This document shows, one piece after another, positions 56,119 to 64,000 of a stretch of DNA of 64,000 nt. Every line of letters begins with the position of its first letter. Position 1 is the first letter of the stretch. The notes below the pieces were generated by a model, which searched no databases, had not been told where the DNA came from, and saw nothing but the letters and a program-made list of their open reading frames with translations. The DNA lies in contig NZ_JAAIKC010000005.1 of assembly GCF_010820665.1 (NCBI RefSeq), forward strand, positions 332,098-396,097, in the 5' to 3' direction. Source of the DNA: Paenibacillus sp. SYP-B3998. Its GTDB lineage: Bacteria > Bacillota > Bacilli > Paenibacillales > NBRC-103111. The position numbers and the translations under genes were made by a program.

Positions 56119-57393
56119 ATGAATTTAGTGTATTCAGACTCACAAGGAAACGTCTTTGACCATCCCGATTTTTTGGCGCTCGGTCGAAACGCAGAAATGA
56201 TTACGGAAATTTTGGAAGAAGAACTAATTCCGCTGCCTGAAGGGGCAACCTTGGTCAGTCTTCCGTTTACCCGACCGGTTGGGATTGATGCCAAGACGGG
56301 AGATATGAAGCTCGTCGAGGGGGACTATCATGCTGTCGGTGCATTGCTACCCCAAGGCTTCACTAGGCTTTTACTCCCGGGCTACATTAAGGCTGATAAA
56401 AGCAAATTACTTCCTCTATTTGGCTACACAGCTGTCGTATGGAAAGAAAATGGCTTCTATGTAGCGGCCCGTCAGACGGATAACCCGTATTACTGGAATC
56501 CAGTACATTGCGATCCAGGCGAGTTGGAGGTGGAGGTTAACCGTTTAGTTGCGAAGTATCCAGAAAATCGCCTCTACAAGCATTTATCGAACTGTGCGCT
56601 GGGGTATGAGTGCTTAACGGCTTCAAACACCTTTTTACAGCGTTGGGAAGGGGCTGTACCCGTTTCCTACTCTTGCAACGCTGGCTGCTTCGGCTGCATA
56701 TCTGAACAACCAGATGATAGTGGTTTTCCTGCTCCCCAAACACGGATGAACTTCAAGCCGCAAGTGGAGGAGATTACACAGATTATGCTTGAGCATCTGC
56801 GTACACCAGAAAGCATCATCTCCTTCGGACAGGGCTGTGAAGGTGAACCTAGCACACAAGCTGTGATTATCATTGAAGCGATGAAACAAGTGCGTCAACA
56901 AACGAAAATGGGCTATATCAACATCAATACGAATGCGGGCCTTACTGACCATATCCGCGGCATCGTGGATGCTGGACTAGATCTCATGCGCGTTAGTACG
57001 ATCAGTGCGCTGGATGACCATTACAATGCTTATTACAAGCCTAGAGCTTATACGCTCAAAAATGTCGAAAAGTCCTTGCGGTATGCTACGGACAAGGGCG
57101 TTATTACATCCATTAATTATCTTGTCTTTCCAGGGGTAACGGATCGAGAAGAAGAGATTGAAGCAATGATTGATTTTGTTCGTAGAACGGGATTGAAATT
57201 GATTCAAATGCGTAATCTAAACATAGATCCGGAGAGCTACCTCGGCATCATTCCGAAAGCAAAGAGTGAGCTTCTGGGGATGAAGCAGATGCTTGAGATT
57301 TTCGAAGAGGAACTACCTGATGTGGTTATTGGCTCTTACACCCATACGCCTGAGTTTTATAGCAGGGAACGGTCGCTTTTGGCCAAGCTCTAA
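56119..57393 (+). CDS. Radical SAM protein of unknown function
   Basis: 424 residues from the ATG at 56119 (GAAGGAG upstream). The iron-sulfur motif is CNAGCFGC near 186-193, i.e. CxxxCxxC; GQGCEGEPS near 238 is the GGE-like SAM-binding stretch; TIR-barrel strands such as GYININTNAGL follow. An N-terminal region of about 180 residues precedes the radical SAM barrel and has no match I know. Nothing nearby suggests a substrate. The gene lies between rho and rpmE, an arrangement not found in B. subtilis. Confidence 0.85.
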   Translation: MNLVYSDSQGNVFDHPDFLALGRNAEMITEILEEELIPLPEGATLVSLPFTRPVGIDAKTGDMKLVEGDYHAVGALLPQGFTRLLLPGYIKADKSKLLPLFGYTAVVWKENGFYVAARQTDNPYYWNPVHCDPGELEVEVNRLVAKYPENRLYKHLSNCALGYECLTASNTFLQRWEGAVPVSYSCNAGCFGCISEQPDDSGFPAPQTRMNFKPQVEEITQIMLEHLRTPESIISFGQGCEGEPSTQAVIIIEAMKQVRQQTKMGYININTNAGLTDHIRGIVDAGLDLMRVSTISALDDHYNAYYKPRAYTLKNVEKSLRYATDKGVITSINYLVFPGVTDREEEIEAMIDFVRRTGLKLIQMRNLNIDPESYLGIIPKAKSELLGMKQMLEIFEEELPDVVIGSYTHTPEFYSRERSLLAKL

Positions 57394-57418
57394 GCCATTG
57401 CTTTCCTCATGATTTTTA

Positions 57419-57448
57419 TTGCATCGTAACTTCATAACGTGATATAAT
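57419..57448 (+). promoter_or_regulatory. rpmE promoter
   Basis: TTGCAT (57419-57424) and TATAAT (57443-57448) are 18 bases apart. Confidence 0.75.
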
Positions 57449-57513
57449 GCGCTTGTATGTCAAATTAACTCTGTTTCAGCAAATGATTCAGGGCAGAAAG
57501 AGGTGAACCTAAC

Positions 57514-57711
57514 ATGAAAGCAGCGATTCATCCTACTTATCATGTAACCACAGTCACTTGTGCTTGTGGTAATGTGTTCGAGACTGGCTCCATTAAGCAA
57601 AATCTTCGTGTTGAGATTTGCTCAAATTGCCACCCGTTCTACACAGGTAAACAAAAGTTTATCGATGTTGGCGGACGTGTCGACAAATTCAAAAAGAAAT
57701 ACAACATCTAA
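57514..57711 (+). CDS. rpmE: 50S ribosomal protein L31, zinc-binding type
   Basis: 65 residues with AGAGGTG upstream. Cys 16, 18, 36 and 39 bind zinc, so this is the C+ form, used when zinc is plentiful. A bridging protein of the large and small subunits. Confidence 0.96.
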   Translation: MKAAIHPTYHVTTVTCACGNVFETGSIKQNLRVEICSNCHPFYTGKQKFIDVGGRVDKFKKKYNI

Positions 57712-57749
57712 TTGGCATCAATTACTTGATTGTCAATCGGCATAAGACA

Positions 57750-57802
57750 ACCTCCCTTGGTCATCCTAAGTTTAGGCTTAGAGTCCATAGGGAGGTGTTT
57801 TT
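57750..57802 (+). terminator. Terminator that overlaps the next gene's ribosome-binding site
   Basis: ACCTCCCT/AGGGAGGT with TGG/CCA and an inner CTAAG/CTTAG stem, then GTTTTT and at once the ATG of the lipoprotein gene. The right arm contains the Shine-Dalgarno GGGAGG, so a read-through RNA would hide it. Confidence 0.75.
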
Positions 57803-58204
57803 ATGTTTATTGGCATAAGAAATCTTACTGCAGCAGCCGTACTTATGGTGAGTCTTGTCGGATGTGGGGCTAATAACAGCCGAGCGACGCACGATAGTTC
57901 CTACAAAGCGCAGACGTACCAGAAGGATGGGTATCTAGGAATAACGAGCGTGAATCCGAATGACCCGCTGAACCCGACATATCATCATTATGAGGACGAT
58001 ACAGGGTTGATGAAGGCCGTGCTAGCGCAACTGCCAGGGATTGATAAAGCGATTATTTCAATAAACGGACCTATTGCTCGCGTGAAAATAAAACCAAAGC
58101 CTGAATTGACCGATGCCCAAGTCAATGAGTTACGTTCACAGGTGGAGACTGCGCTTGATACGAACATGCCACGGTACAATGTGAAGGTAAAAATGGAAAG
58201 ATAG
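57803..58204 (+). CDS. YhcN/YlaJ-family sporulation lipoprotein
   Basis: 133 residues behind GGGAGGTG. Signal peptide ends in MVSLVGC with Cys near 21. The mature part (KAVLAQLPGIDKAIISINGP near 73-92 and LTDAQVNELRSQVETAL near 102-118) fits the YhcN/YlaJ family, which are spore membrane or cortex lipoproteins in bacilli. Control may be through the hairpin before it; no sporulation promoter was identified. Confidence 0.8.
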   Translation: MFIGIRNLTAAAVLMVSLVGCGANNSRATHDSSYKAQTYQKDGYLGITSVNPNDPLNPTYHHYEDDTGLMKAVLAQLPGIDKAIISINGPIARVKIKPKPELTDAQVNELRSQVETALDTNMPRYNVKVKMER

Positions 58205-58234
58205 ATAAGGTAACTTTTACACCTGCTGCTACGG

Positions 58235-58263
58235 TTGCTATTTACTATTGAATCGGCTATACT
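58235..58263 (+). promoter_or_regulatory. SRP RNA promoter
   Basis: TTGCTA (58235-58240) and TATACT (58258-58263) are 17 bases apart, about 8 bases from the RNA start. Confidence 0.8.
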
Positions 58264-58271
58264 TATTTTTA

Positions 58272-58540
58272 CCGTGCTAGACGGGGAGGTAGCGGTGCCC
58301 TGTAACTCGCAATCCGCTGTAGCGGGGTTGAATTCCTGTTAGAGGTACTGTGATGTGAGGTCTGACTTTTACACGTGGTGTTGAGAGTCGGGTCCTTCGC
58401 AATGAATGCTTGTGAACCCGGTCAGGTCTGGAAGGAAGCAGCCGTAAGCAAGATGTTTCATGTGCCGAAGGGTTGCCTAACTTGAGCTAACGATAAAAGC
58501 ACGCTCGGATCTCTTTATCAATAACAGGTGCACGGCTTCT
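58272..58540 (+). ncRNA. scr: Signal recognition particle RNA, long Bacillus type
   Basis: The 5' CCGTGC pairs with the 3' GCACGG; both Alu-domain GTAGCGGTGCCCTG and S-domain core GTCAGGTCTGGAAGGAAGC are present, the latter being the Ffh-binding loop. About 265 bases, the size of Bacillus scRNA, and followed by TTCTTTTT. It is next to dnaX, as in B. subtilis. Confidence 0.93.
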
Positions 58541-58563
58541 TTTTATATCTATAATCAAGCACA

Positions 58564-58588
58564 AACGCCATAGCAATGGCGTTTTTTC
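58564..58588 (+). terminator. Second terminator after the SRP RNA
   Basis: AACGCCAT and ATGGCGTT arms, loop AGCA, then TTTTTCTTTTTT. Confidence 0.8.
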
Positions 58589-58695
58589 TTTTTTCTAGGG
58601 AAGGAAAATTCTGTATGTGAAGAGAATGTGTATAGCATCTGTATTTTTCTGAAAACGCTTGCGTGCTGGAGTGATAGAGAAAGGGTGCTGCTGAA

Positions 58696-60132
58696 TTGTC
58701 AACTCATGAGGCTCAACATTACATGGTATCCATGGAAGAAGTGCGAAAGCTGCTGAATCACAGCATAGAAAGCAGTATGCTTATTGTGGATGAAGAAGAA
58801 AGTGTAATTATGGCCACTGATCAGTTGCTGAAGTTCTCAGGCTTCTCCGCAGAGGAGATTACCCATATGCCGTTCTCTCAATTTTTTAAGGTGAGGGCGA
58901 CGCTACAAGAGCTGTACGATTTTTATTTTGGCCAAGAATCAGGGTTGGTAGAGTGGCCTCATGGCTTTCTCATGAATAAAAACGGTGAGATCACACACTA
59001 TCAATTTTCAATGGTTAAGCTTGCTCGTGAAGAAAAGCAGTTATATTTAATGGTTTTGAAAAATCAATTAGAGGGTTCAGAGCTGAACTTGCTCCAGAGG
59101 TTTTCAGATGCTTTTCTTAAGGATGTTAATCTAGGCGTTTTGTTAATTAGTATGGATTTTACCTTGGTGGATATCAGTGATATGGCGTGCCGGATTCTGG
59201 GTATGGAACGTGAACATATTTTGAATATGCCCTTGGATGAAGTGTTTGCGACAGTTCCTTCCGAGCATCGTTTAGTGAATCGGACGATATTGAGAGGGAT
59301 GGTTGTTCGCAACCATGCAGTTTCCTGGACGAATAATCATGAACGATTTGAGCTGCTGCTTGATTCTAATGTGCTTAAGGATAGCCAAGGCAATATGGTA
59401 GGAGCGTACATTATCTTCAAAGATGTAACGAATATGCGTTCCTTGGAAGAAATGGTTCAGCGAAGCGATCGACTTGCAATGATTGGGCAAATTGCGGCAG
59501 GTACAGCTCATGAAATTCGGAATCCCTTAACCTCGATAAAAGGATTTCTTCAGGTGCTTCGCCGTACCTTTGAAGTTCAGGGGATGGGGAAGGAGCAAAG
59601 CTACACCGAAGTGATGCTGACGGAAATCAATCGAATTAATGAATTGGTGAACGAGTTTTTGCTGCTAAGCAAGCCAAAGCATGTTTCGTATGAACGTATC
59701 GATGTATCTGAGGTACTAAGGGGTATACTGCCGATAATCAATAACGAAGCGATTTTATATAATGTGCATTTGCAATACGAGGCTTCCTATCACTTGCCGG
59801 AAGTTATGGCAGATCAGGAACTGCTTAAACAAGTTTTTTTGAATGTGTGTAAGAATGGCATTGAAGCGATGTCAGATGGAGGGATATTGACGATCTCAGA
59901 GAAAATAGATACGGCTGAACGAAATGTCTGTATTGATGTTCATGATACAGGAACTGGTATTCCGATGTTTGTGATTGATAAAATTTTCGATCCGTTTTTC
60001 ACGACGAAGGATACGGGGACAGGGTTGGGGTTATCCGTGTGCCAACGAATTATCCATGATATGGGTGGCGGCATTCGTGTTTCATCCAAGGGCTTCGGGA
60101 CAACGTTTACGATCAGTATTCCATACGCATGA
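58696..60132 (+). CDS. PAS-domain sensor histidine kinase, possible sporulation kinase
   Basis: 478 residues from a TTG at 58696 behind AAAGGGTG; an ATG at 58723 is an alternative. Two PAS domains (about 10-120 and 130-245), no membrane segment, then HisKA (AHEIRNPLTSIKGFLQVL, His near 272), and an ATPase domain with NVCKNGIEAM, DTGTGIP and GTGLGLSVCQ. The layout resembles soluble multi-PAS kinases (KinA/KinC-like) that phosphorylate Spo0F, and no response regulator is adjacent. It is placed between scr and dnaX, where B. subtilis has no gene of this kind. Its target is inferred only. Confidence 0.88.
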   Translation: MSTHEAQHYMVSMEEVRKLLNHSIESSMLIVDEEESVIMATDQLLKFSGFSAEEITHMPFSQFFKVRATLQELYDFYFGQESGLVEWPHGFLMNKNGEITHYQFSMVKLAREEKQLYLMVLKNQLEGSELNLLQRFSDAFLKDVNLGVLLISMDFTLVDISDMACRILGMEREHILNMPLDEVFATVPSEHRLVNRTILRGMVVRNHAVSWTNNHERFELLLDSNVLKDSQGNMVGAYIIFKDVTNMRSLEEMVQRSDRLAMIGQIAAGTAHEIRNPLTSIKGFLQVLRRTFEVQGMGKEQSYTEVMLTEINRINELVNEFLLLSKPKHVSYERIDVSEVLRGILPIINNEAILYNVHLQYEASYHLPEVMADQELLKQVFLNVCKNGIEAMSDGGILTISEKIDTAERNVCIDVHDTGTGIPMFVIDKIFDPFFTTKDTGTGLGLSVCQRIIHDMGGGIRVSSKGFGTTFTISIPYA

Positions 60133-60140
60133 TCCTCTAT

Positions 60141-60168
60141 TTCATCCCTGAAATGGTTATAGTATAAT
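60141..60168 (+). promoter_or_regulatory. Likely dnaX promoter
   Basis: TATAAT (60163-60168) with a weak TTCATC 16 bases upstream, about 42 bases before the dnaX start. Confidence 0.45.
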
Positions 60169-60210
60169 AAGTTCAATAGTTCTATACACGAATTATTGGA
60201 GAGGAACTTT

Positions 60211-61959
60211 ATGGCACAACACATAGCACTATACCGAACATGGAGATCCCAGACGTTTCGTGAAGTTGTAGGGCAGAAGCATATAACGCAGACGCTGCAG
60301 AATTCCTTAAGAGAAAATCGCCTAACCCATGCTTACTTGTTTAATGGACCACGTGGGACGGGGAAGACCAGTACAGCCAAAATATTAGCCAAAGCGGTTA
60401 ATTGCTTGAATGGACCTGCCGAGGAGCCTTGCAACGAGTGCTCCGCATGCTTGCGAATTACTGAGGGCGCCGTGATGGATGTCGTTGAGATTGATGCAGC
60501 CTCTAATCGTGGGGTCGAAGAAATTCGGGATATCCGAGATAAGGTGAAGTATGCGCCTACGGAAGTTCGTCAGAAAGTATATATCATCGATGAAGTGCAT
60601 ATGCTCACCACCGAGGCCTTTAATGCGTTGTTAAAAACATTGGAAGAACCACCCGCGCATGTTATGTTTATTCTTGCGACGACGGAGCCGCACAAGATTC
60701 CAGCTACGATCATTTCCCGATGTCAGCGTTTCGATTTTCGGCGTGTCTCGATGGAAGAGCAAGTTCAGCGGCTGCAATACGTGTGTCAACAGGAACACAT
60801 TGGCATTACGGAAGAGGCGCTCCATTATATAGCTCGGCTATCTGATGGAGGCATGCGTGATGCGCTTAGCTTGTTGGATCAAGCAGCTTCTTTCGCAACT
60901 GGGGGGGTGCAGCTCTCTGATATCCTCTCGATTACAGGGGGCGTAGCTTCGGATCAATTTAAGAAGCTTGTGCTTGCTATCAAAGAAAAGGATCTTGGCG
61001 CAGCTCTCGAACTCGTGGATACTTTCATGCAAGAAGGTAAAAGCGCTGATAAATGCATCGAGAACTTAATTGATTACTTCCGTGATTTGCTCATGGTTCG
61101 TATGGTGCCGAATTCCCCAGTGATTACAGAACGCGTTTTTGACATGAGTGAGCTGAGGGAAGTAGCAGGTCACTTCTCGCCAGCTGAAATGATGTCCAAC
61201 ATCGAGATGTTGAATCATTATCAGAGTGAAATGAAATACTCCGTGCAACCGCAGACGCTTCTAGAAATTGCGATTATGAAGATTTCTGGGGGCAACAAGG
61301 ATGTCGTGAATGGCGCTGTAGCTGGTGGGAATGTTGTGAACCCTGGGGCTGGATCGCAAGGTGATCTCTTCACCCAGATGAATAAAAAGCTGCAACAACT
61401 TGAAGAACAACTAGCAGGACTGGTAAAATCGGGATTAGCGGCTGCGCCTGCAGACTCCCTGAGTAAACAAGGCGCTTCACAAAGAGTGCCAGTTCCCTCC
61501 GTACCGACCAAGAAATCCGGTCTTAAATTAGATGGTTATCTCAAAGCGGTAGAATTGCCTGAGACTAAAACAATTCTGATGAAGTGGAGCCAAGTGCTCG
61601 GTTTAGTCAAAGAGAAAAAAATTACCGTTCATGCGTGGTTCGTCAATGGGGATCTTGTTTCTACATTGGATGACTCAGTATTGGTTGCTTTCAAGAATGA
61701 GATGCATCGCAACACAACGGAAAAGCCAGAGAACAAGCTCCTCATTGAACAAGTGCTTACCTCTGTGCTTGGCAAACCTTATCGATTGCTCACGATTATG
61801 CGCAAGGAATGGGATGATGCGCATAGCGAAGCATCGGCATCTCCTGAAATTATGGAGCTTCAGCCTGAGGACGGTTTGGGCGGTAAAGTGAAAGAAGAGT
61901 GGATATCCGAAGCGATACAGCTCTTTGGAGAAGATTTGGTTACAATAAAAGAAGACTAA
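60211..61959 (+). CDS. dnaX: DNA polymerase III subunits gamma and tau
   Basis: 582 residues from the ATG at 60211 (GGAGAGG 6 bases upstream). AAA+ clamp-loader: Walker A GPRGTGKT at 45-52, zinc site CLNG...CNECSAC (about 65-80), Walker B with IIDEVHML, sensor 1 TTEPHKI. A Gln/Gly linker around 390-430 leads to the C-terminal tau-like part ([10 protein letters not shown] and following). Loads the sliding clamp. Intact. Confidence 0.96.
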   Translation: MAQHIALYRTWRSQTFREVVGQKHITQTLQNSLRENRLTHAYLFNGPRGTGKTSTAKILAKAVNCLNGPAEEPCNECSACLRITEGAVMDVVEIDAASNRGVEEIRDIRDKVKYAPTEVRQKVYIIDEVHMLTTEAFNALLKTLEEPPAHVMFILATTEPHKIPATIISRCQRFDFRRVSMEEQVQRLQYVCQQEHIGITEEALHYIARLSDGGMRDALSLLDQAASFATGGVQLSDILSITGGVASDQFKKLVLAIKEKDLGAALELVDTFMQEGKSADKCIENLIDYFRDLLMVRMVPNSPVITERVFDMSELREVAGHFSPAEMMSNIEMLNHYQSEMKYSVQPQTLLEIAIMKISGGNKDVVNGAVAGGNVVNPGAGSQGDLFTQMNKKLQQLEEQLAGLVKSGLAAAPADSLSKQGASQRVPVPSVPTKKSGLKLDGYLKAVELPETKTILMKWSQVLGLVKEKKITVHAWFVNGDLVSTLDDSVLVAFKNEMHRNTTEKPENKLLIEQVLTSVLGKPYRLLTIMRKEWDDAHSEASASPEIMELQPEDGLGGKVKEEWISEAIQLFGEDLVTIKED

Positions 61960-61979
61960 TAAAAAAGGAGCTACTTACC

Positions 61980-62291
61980 ATGAATAACATGAACCAGATG
62001 ATGAAGCAAGTGAAGAAAATGCAAGAGCAAATGATGAAAGCACAAGAAGAACTAGGTACAAAGTCAATTGAAGGAACTGCAGGTGGCGGTGTAGTTAACG
62101 TTATCGTCAATGGCCATAAGAAAATCCAAAGCATTACCATTAAACCAGAAGCGGTTGATCCGGAAGATGTAGAAATGCTGCAAGACCTTATTTTGACAGC
62201 TGTGAATGACGCGATGTCCAAAGCAGAAGAATTGGCGAACAAAGACATGGGTAAATTTACTGGCGGAATGAACATTCCTGGTCTATTCTAA
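61980..62291 (+). CDS. ebfC: YbaB/EbfC nucleoid-associated protein
   Basis: 103 residues behind AAAGGAG. Met/Gln-rich N-terminal helix ([14 protein letters not shown]), then the beta strand [15 protein letters not shown] and a C-terminal helix: the YbaB fold that binds DNA. Between dnaX and recR, as B. subtilis yaaK. Confidence 0.95.
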   Translation: MNNMNQMMKQVKKMQEQMMKAQEELGTKSIEGTAGGGVVNVIVNGHKKIQSITIKPEAVDPEDVEMLQDLILTAVNDAMSKAEELANKDMGKFTGGMNIPGLF

Positions 62292-62333
62292 ACAACCACG
62301 AGCAATGAATCTGTTTGATGAAGGAGACTTCCG

Positions 62334-62930
62334 TTGTATTACCCCGAACCGATAGCCAAGTTAATCGATGCTTTCTCCCGACTGCCGGGAGTAGGCCCCA
62401 AAACGGCGGGCCGCCTAGCCTTTCACGTCCTTCGCATGAAGGAAGAGGATGTGACCGACTTCGCTAAGGCGCTAGTCAACGTGAAACGTAACCTTCACTA
62501 TTGTTCGGTCTGTTGTAACATTACGGATATTGATCCCTGCCGTATCTGTCAAGATAAGAGCAGGGATGGCTCCGTCATTTGTGTTGTACAAGAGCCTAAA
62601 GATTTGGTAGCTTTGGAGCGGACCAAGGAATACGAAGGATACTACCACGTGCTGCACGGCGCGATTTCTCCGATGGAGGGGATTGGGCCTGATCAGATTC
62701 ATATTGCTGAATTGCTCAAACGTTTGAGCGATGAAACTGTACAAGAGCTGATACTTGCTACCAATCCGAATATCGAGGGAGAAGCGACTGCGATGTACCT
62801 CTCGAGATTAGTTAAGTCTTTTGGACTCCGTGTAACCCGAATCGCGCATGGCCTACCAGTTGGAGGCGACTTGGAATATGCCGATGAAGTGACGTTGACT
62901 AAAGCGATGGAAGGTCGCAGGGAATTATAA
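62334..62930 (+). CDS. recR: Recombination protein RecR
   Basis: 198 residues from TTG behind GAAGGAG. Helix-hairpin-helix ([15 protein letters not shown]), zinc finger [16 protein letters not shown] (about 57-72), and Toprim domain ([24 protein letters not shown]). Acts with RecF/RecO in recombinational repair. Confidence 0.97.
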   Translation: MYYPEPIAKLIDAFSRLPGVGPKTAGRLAFHVLRMKEEDVTDFAKALVNVKRNLHYCSVCCNITDIDPCRICQDKSRDGSVICVVQEPKDLVALERTKEYEGYYHVLHGAISPMEGIGPDQIHIAELLKRLSDETVQELILATNPNIEGEATAMYLSRLVKSFGLRVTRIAHGLPVGGDLEYADEVTLTKAMEGRREL

Positions 62931-62950
62931 ATCCATAACGAGATTACCAT

Positions 62951-62975
62951 AGGGAGCTGCAAGGCTCCCTTTTTG
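62951..62975 (+). terminator. recR terminator
   Basis: GGGAGC and GCTCCC arms, loop TGCAAG, five T. Confidence 0.85.
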
Positions 62976-63023
62976 TTGTTTTTTCATAAAATGCAGCTAG
63001 AGTTCTAATCTTGCCGTTCCTTC

Positions 63024-63054
63024 AATATTTATAAAGTATCTCTTTATGAATATT
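63024..63054 (+). repeat. 13-base inverted repeat before yaaL
   Basis: AATATTTATAAAG (63024-63036) and CTTTATGAATATT (63042-63054), one mismatch (a possible G-T pair), loop TATCT. It lies just ahead of the yaaL ribosome-binding site and could be an operator or an mRNA hairpin. Confidence 0.5.
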
Positions 63055-63072
63055 AGAATGGAGGAACGGAAT

Positions 63073-63351
63073 GTGAAACCAGCTTTGCAGTCGACAAGTG
63101 CTCAAGATAAAAAGAAGGTATTGACTAAACTTGATAAAGAATTGATCAAGAAGGACAAGCAAATGCTTGTTGCGGAAATACGTATTGCACATCAGAGTTG
63201 GCTTGCAGCTCAAGCCCATTTCGAGTTTGCAGTAGAGAAGGGTCAGGTAGACTATGCGATCTACGCTTTAGAAGCGGCAGAAAAGCGCTTTGAAATGTTA
63301 ATAAAGCAGGCGAAAGAACTACGTATCAATTTAAGTGACAGTGATCATTAA
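63073..63351 (+). CDS. yaaL: YaaL-family protein (DUF2508)
   Basis: 92 residues from the GTG at 63073 (GGAGG 8 bases upstream); ATG at 63046 lies in the inverted repeat. Basic N-terminal part, then helices VAEIRIAHQSWLAAQAHF and AIYALEAAEKRFEML, typical for YaaL. Between recR and bofA as in B. subtilis. Function unknown. Confidence 0.85.
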   Translation: MKPALQSTSAQDKKKVLTKLDKELIKKDKQMLVAEIRIAHQSWLAAQAHFEFAVEKGQVDYAIYALEAAEKRFEMLIKQAKELRINLSDSDH

Positions 63352-63364
63352 TGGAGGTGCAGTT

Positions 63365-63634
63365 GTGTATATCAAATATGTCATGTGGGGTTTACTTTCG
63401 CTATCCTCCTTGTTGCTCGTATTCACTTTATTCAGAAATAGGCGAGCCGGCAGATGGCTATCGACATTGGGGCTTAACATTGTTATTGCTGCTTTTATCT
63501 TATATGGAATGAATTTATTAAGTGAGTATACGAACCTCGAGCTGCCGATTAATACAACGACATTAGGAACAGTGACGGTTCTTGGCGTGCCAGGGATTCT
63601 TCTTCTTGTATGCTTGAAAATTTCGCTGCTTTAA
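63365..63634 (+). CDS. bofA: BofA-family pro-sigma-K processing inhibitor
   Basis: 89 residues from the GTG at 63365 behind GGAGGTG. Two hydrophobic segments and the family's end, LPINTTTLGTVTVLGVPGIL, where the conserved Asn-x-x-Thr and Gly-Val-Pro-Gly are seen. BofA holds back the SpoIVFB protease that activates sigma-K in the mother cell. Location before an rRNA operon matches B. subtilis. Confidence 0.9.
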   Translation: MYIKYVMWGLLSLSSLLLVFTLFRNRRAGRWLSTLGLNIVIAAFILYGMNLLSEYTNLELPINTTTLGTVTVLGVPGILLLVCLKISLL

Positions 63635-63662
63635 TGGAAGGAAAATACATTCACTTTTTGGG

Positions 63663-63692
63663 TTGACTCACTGAATGTATCTGTGGTATCTT
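63663..63692 (+). promoter_or_regulatory. rRNA operon promoter P1
   Basis: TTGACT (63663-63668) and TATCTT (63687-63692) are 18 bases apart. Confidence 0.6.
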
Positions 63693-63741
63693 ATAAAAGT
63701 TGCCTCTGAGATGCAGGCGAAAGTAACTTGAGAATAACAAG

Positions 63742-63770
63742 TTGCAAAAGAATTGTAAGTGTGTTATAGT
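63742..63770 (+). promoter_or_regulatory. rRNA operon promoter P2
   Basis: TTGCAA (63742-63747) and TATAGT (63765-63770) are 17 bases apart, 170 bases before the 16S start, the usual tandem-promoter layout. Confidence 0.7.
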
Positions 63771-63820
63771 GAACTTCCGGCTTTCGAAAGAGAGTAGGAT
63801 GAACAAGATAACCAAGTAAT

Positions 63821-63840
63821 TGCTCTTTGAAAACTGAACA
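63821..63840 (+). promoter_or_regulatory. rRNA leader boxA antitermination element
   Basis: TGCTCTTTGAAAACTGAACA is the standard Bacillus boxA-like leader sequence bound by the NusB-S10 complex. Confidence 0.85.
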
Positions 63841-63935
63841 ACGAGTGAAAGAAGCACGGTCGAGCAATCGATCAAAAAAGAGATGCAAATCTCGCTAGCA
63901 ACGCAAATGAGCAATTAAGCTTTCAAATAGGTTTA

Positions 63936-64000
63936 ACTATTATGGAGAGTTTGATCCTGGCTCAGGACGAACGCTGGCGGCGTGCCTAATACATGCAAGT
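63936..64000 (+). rRNA. rrs: 16S ribosomal RNA, 5' end only
   Basis: GGAGAGTTTGATCCTGGCTC and GGCGGCGTGCCTAATACATG are the universal 5' end of bacterial 16S rRNA; the gene runs off the right edge. The exact 5' end is set by analogy to Bacillus. Confidence 0.97.

Noticed and set aside
58650..58663. Catabolite-response-element-like sequence TGAAAACGCTTGCG before the PAS kinase
   Set aside because: It departs from the consensus at the last conserved positions and has no matching promoter; too weak to call.

Overview
The window looks like part of the chromosome of a spore-forming Gram-positive bacterium of the Paenibacillus type. The evidence is a Bacillus-like core gene order (ywhD, pbpG, speE, ywiB, argS, rpoE, pyrG, spo0F, fba, murA, rho, rpmE, then SRP RNA, dnaX, yaaK/ebfC, recR, yaaL, bofA and an rRNA operon), sporulation genes (spo0F, bofA, a YhcN/YlaJ-type lipoprotein), an S-layer-homology surface protein, a YesMN/Lpl-type ABC module typical of Paenibacillaceae, a long Bacillus-type SRP RNA, and sigma-A promoters with strong Shine-Dalgarno sites. 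No phage, insertion sequence, CRISPR array or tRNA was seen.

Layout. Positions 1-8.5 kb hold a SNF2 helicase (cut by the left edge) coupled to a SWIM zinc-finger gene on the minus strand, then recQ, a pterin carbinolamine dehydratase, two GNAT acetyltransferases, a small membrane protein and a two-domain rhodanese. Positions 8.5-12.7 kb are accessory: a PadR regulator with a butirosin-H-like protein, between gene-free flanks, and an XRE regulator with a membrane protein and a zinc-less alcohol dehydrogenase. Positions 13-15.7 kb carry a metQ-metN-metI methionine importer. Positions 16-28 kb carry a 1380-residue SLH-anchored metallophosphoesterase, a serine-hydrolase lipoprotein, and a permease-permease-binding protein-response regulator-kinase cluster. 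Positions 28-41 kb are a mosaic of transport and envelope genes: a DHA2 exporter, a collagen-like protein, a lipase, an ABC exporter under a Fur-box-like site, a guanidine-riboswitch-controlled SMR exporter, a decayed photolyase, an NlpC/P60 hydrolase under a c-di-AMP riboswitch, an M1 peptidase, and a TetR-SMR-SMR operon. From 41 kb to the end lies the conserved core, ending at the 5' end of a 16S rRNA gene.

Regulation is the richest aspect. There are two textbook riboswitches (guanidine-I, c-di-AMP) and a pyrG leader whose initial GGGC and C-containing terminator fit CTP-sensing by reiterative transcription. A sigma-H promoter precedes spo0F. Several near-perfect palindromic operators precede the PadR, XRE, TetR and MFS genes, and a terminator hairpin buries the ribosome-binding site of the YhcN-like lipoprotein gene. 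A PAS histidine kinase sits between the SRP RNA and dnaX, about 6.5 kb from spo0F, and could feed the sporulation phosphorelay. I saw no clearly new multi-gene system. The best leads are the butirosin-H-like/PadR island, the radical SAM gene between rho and rpmE, the small ORFs with strong ribosome-binding sites near the NlpC and metQ leaders, and the SLH phosphoesterase.
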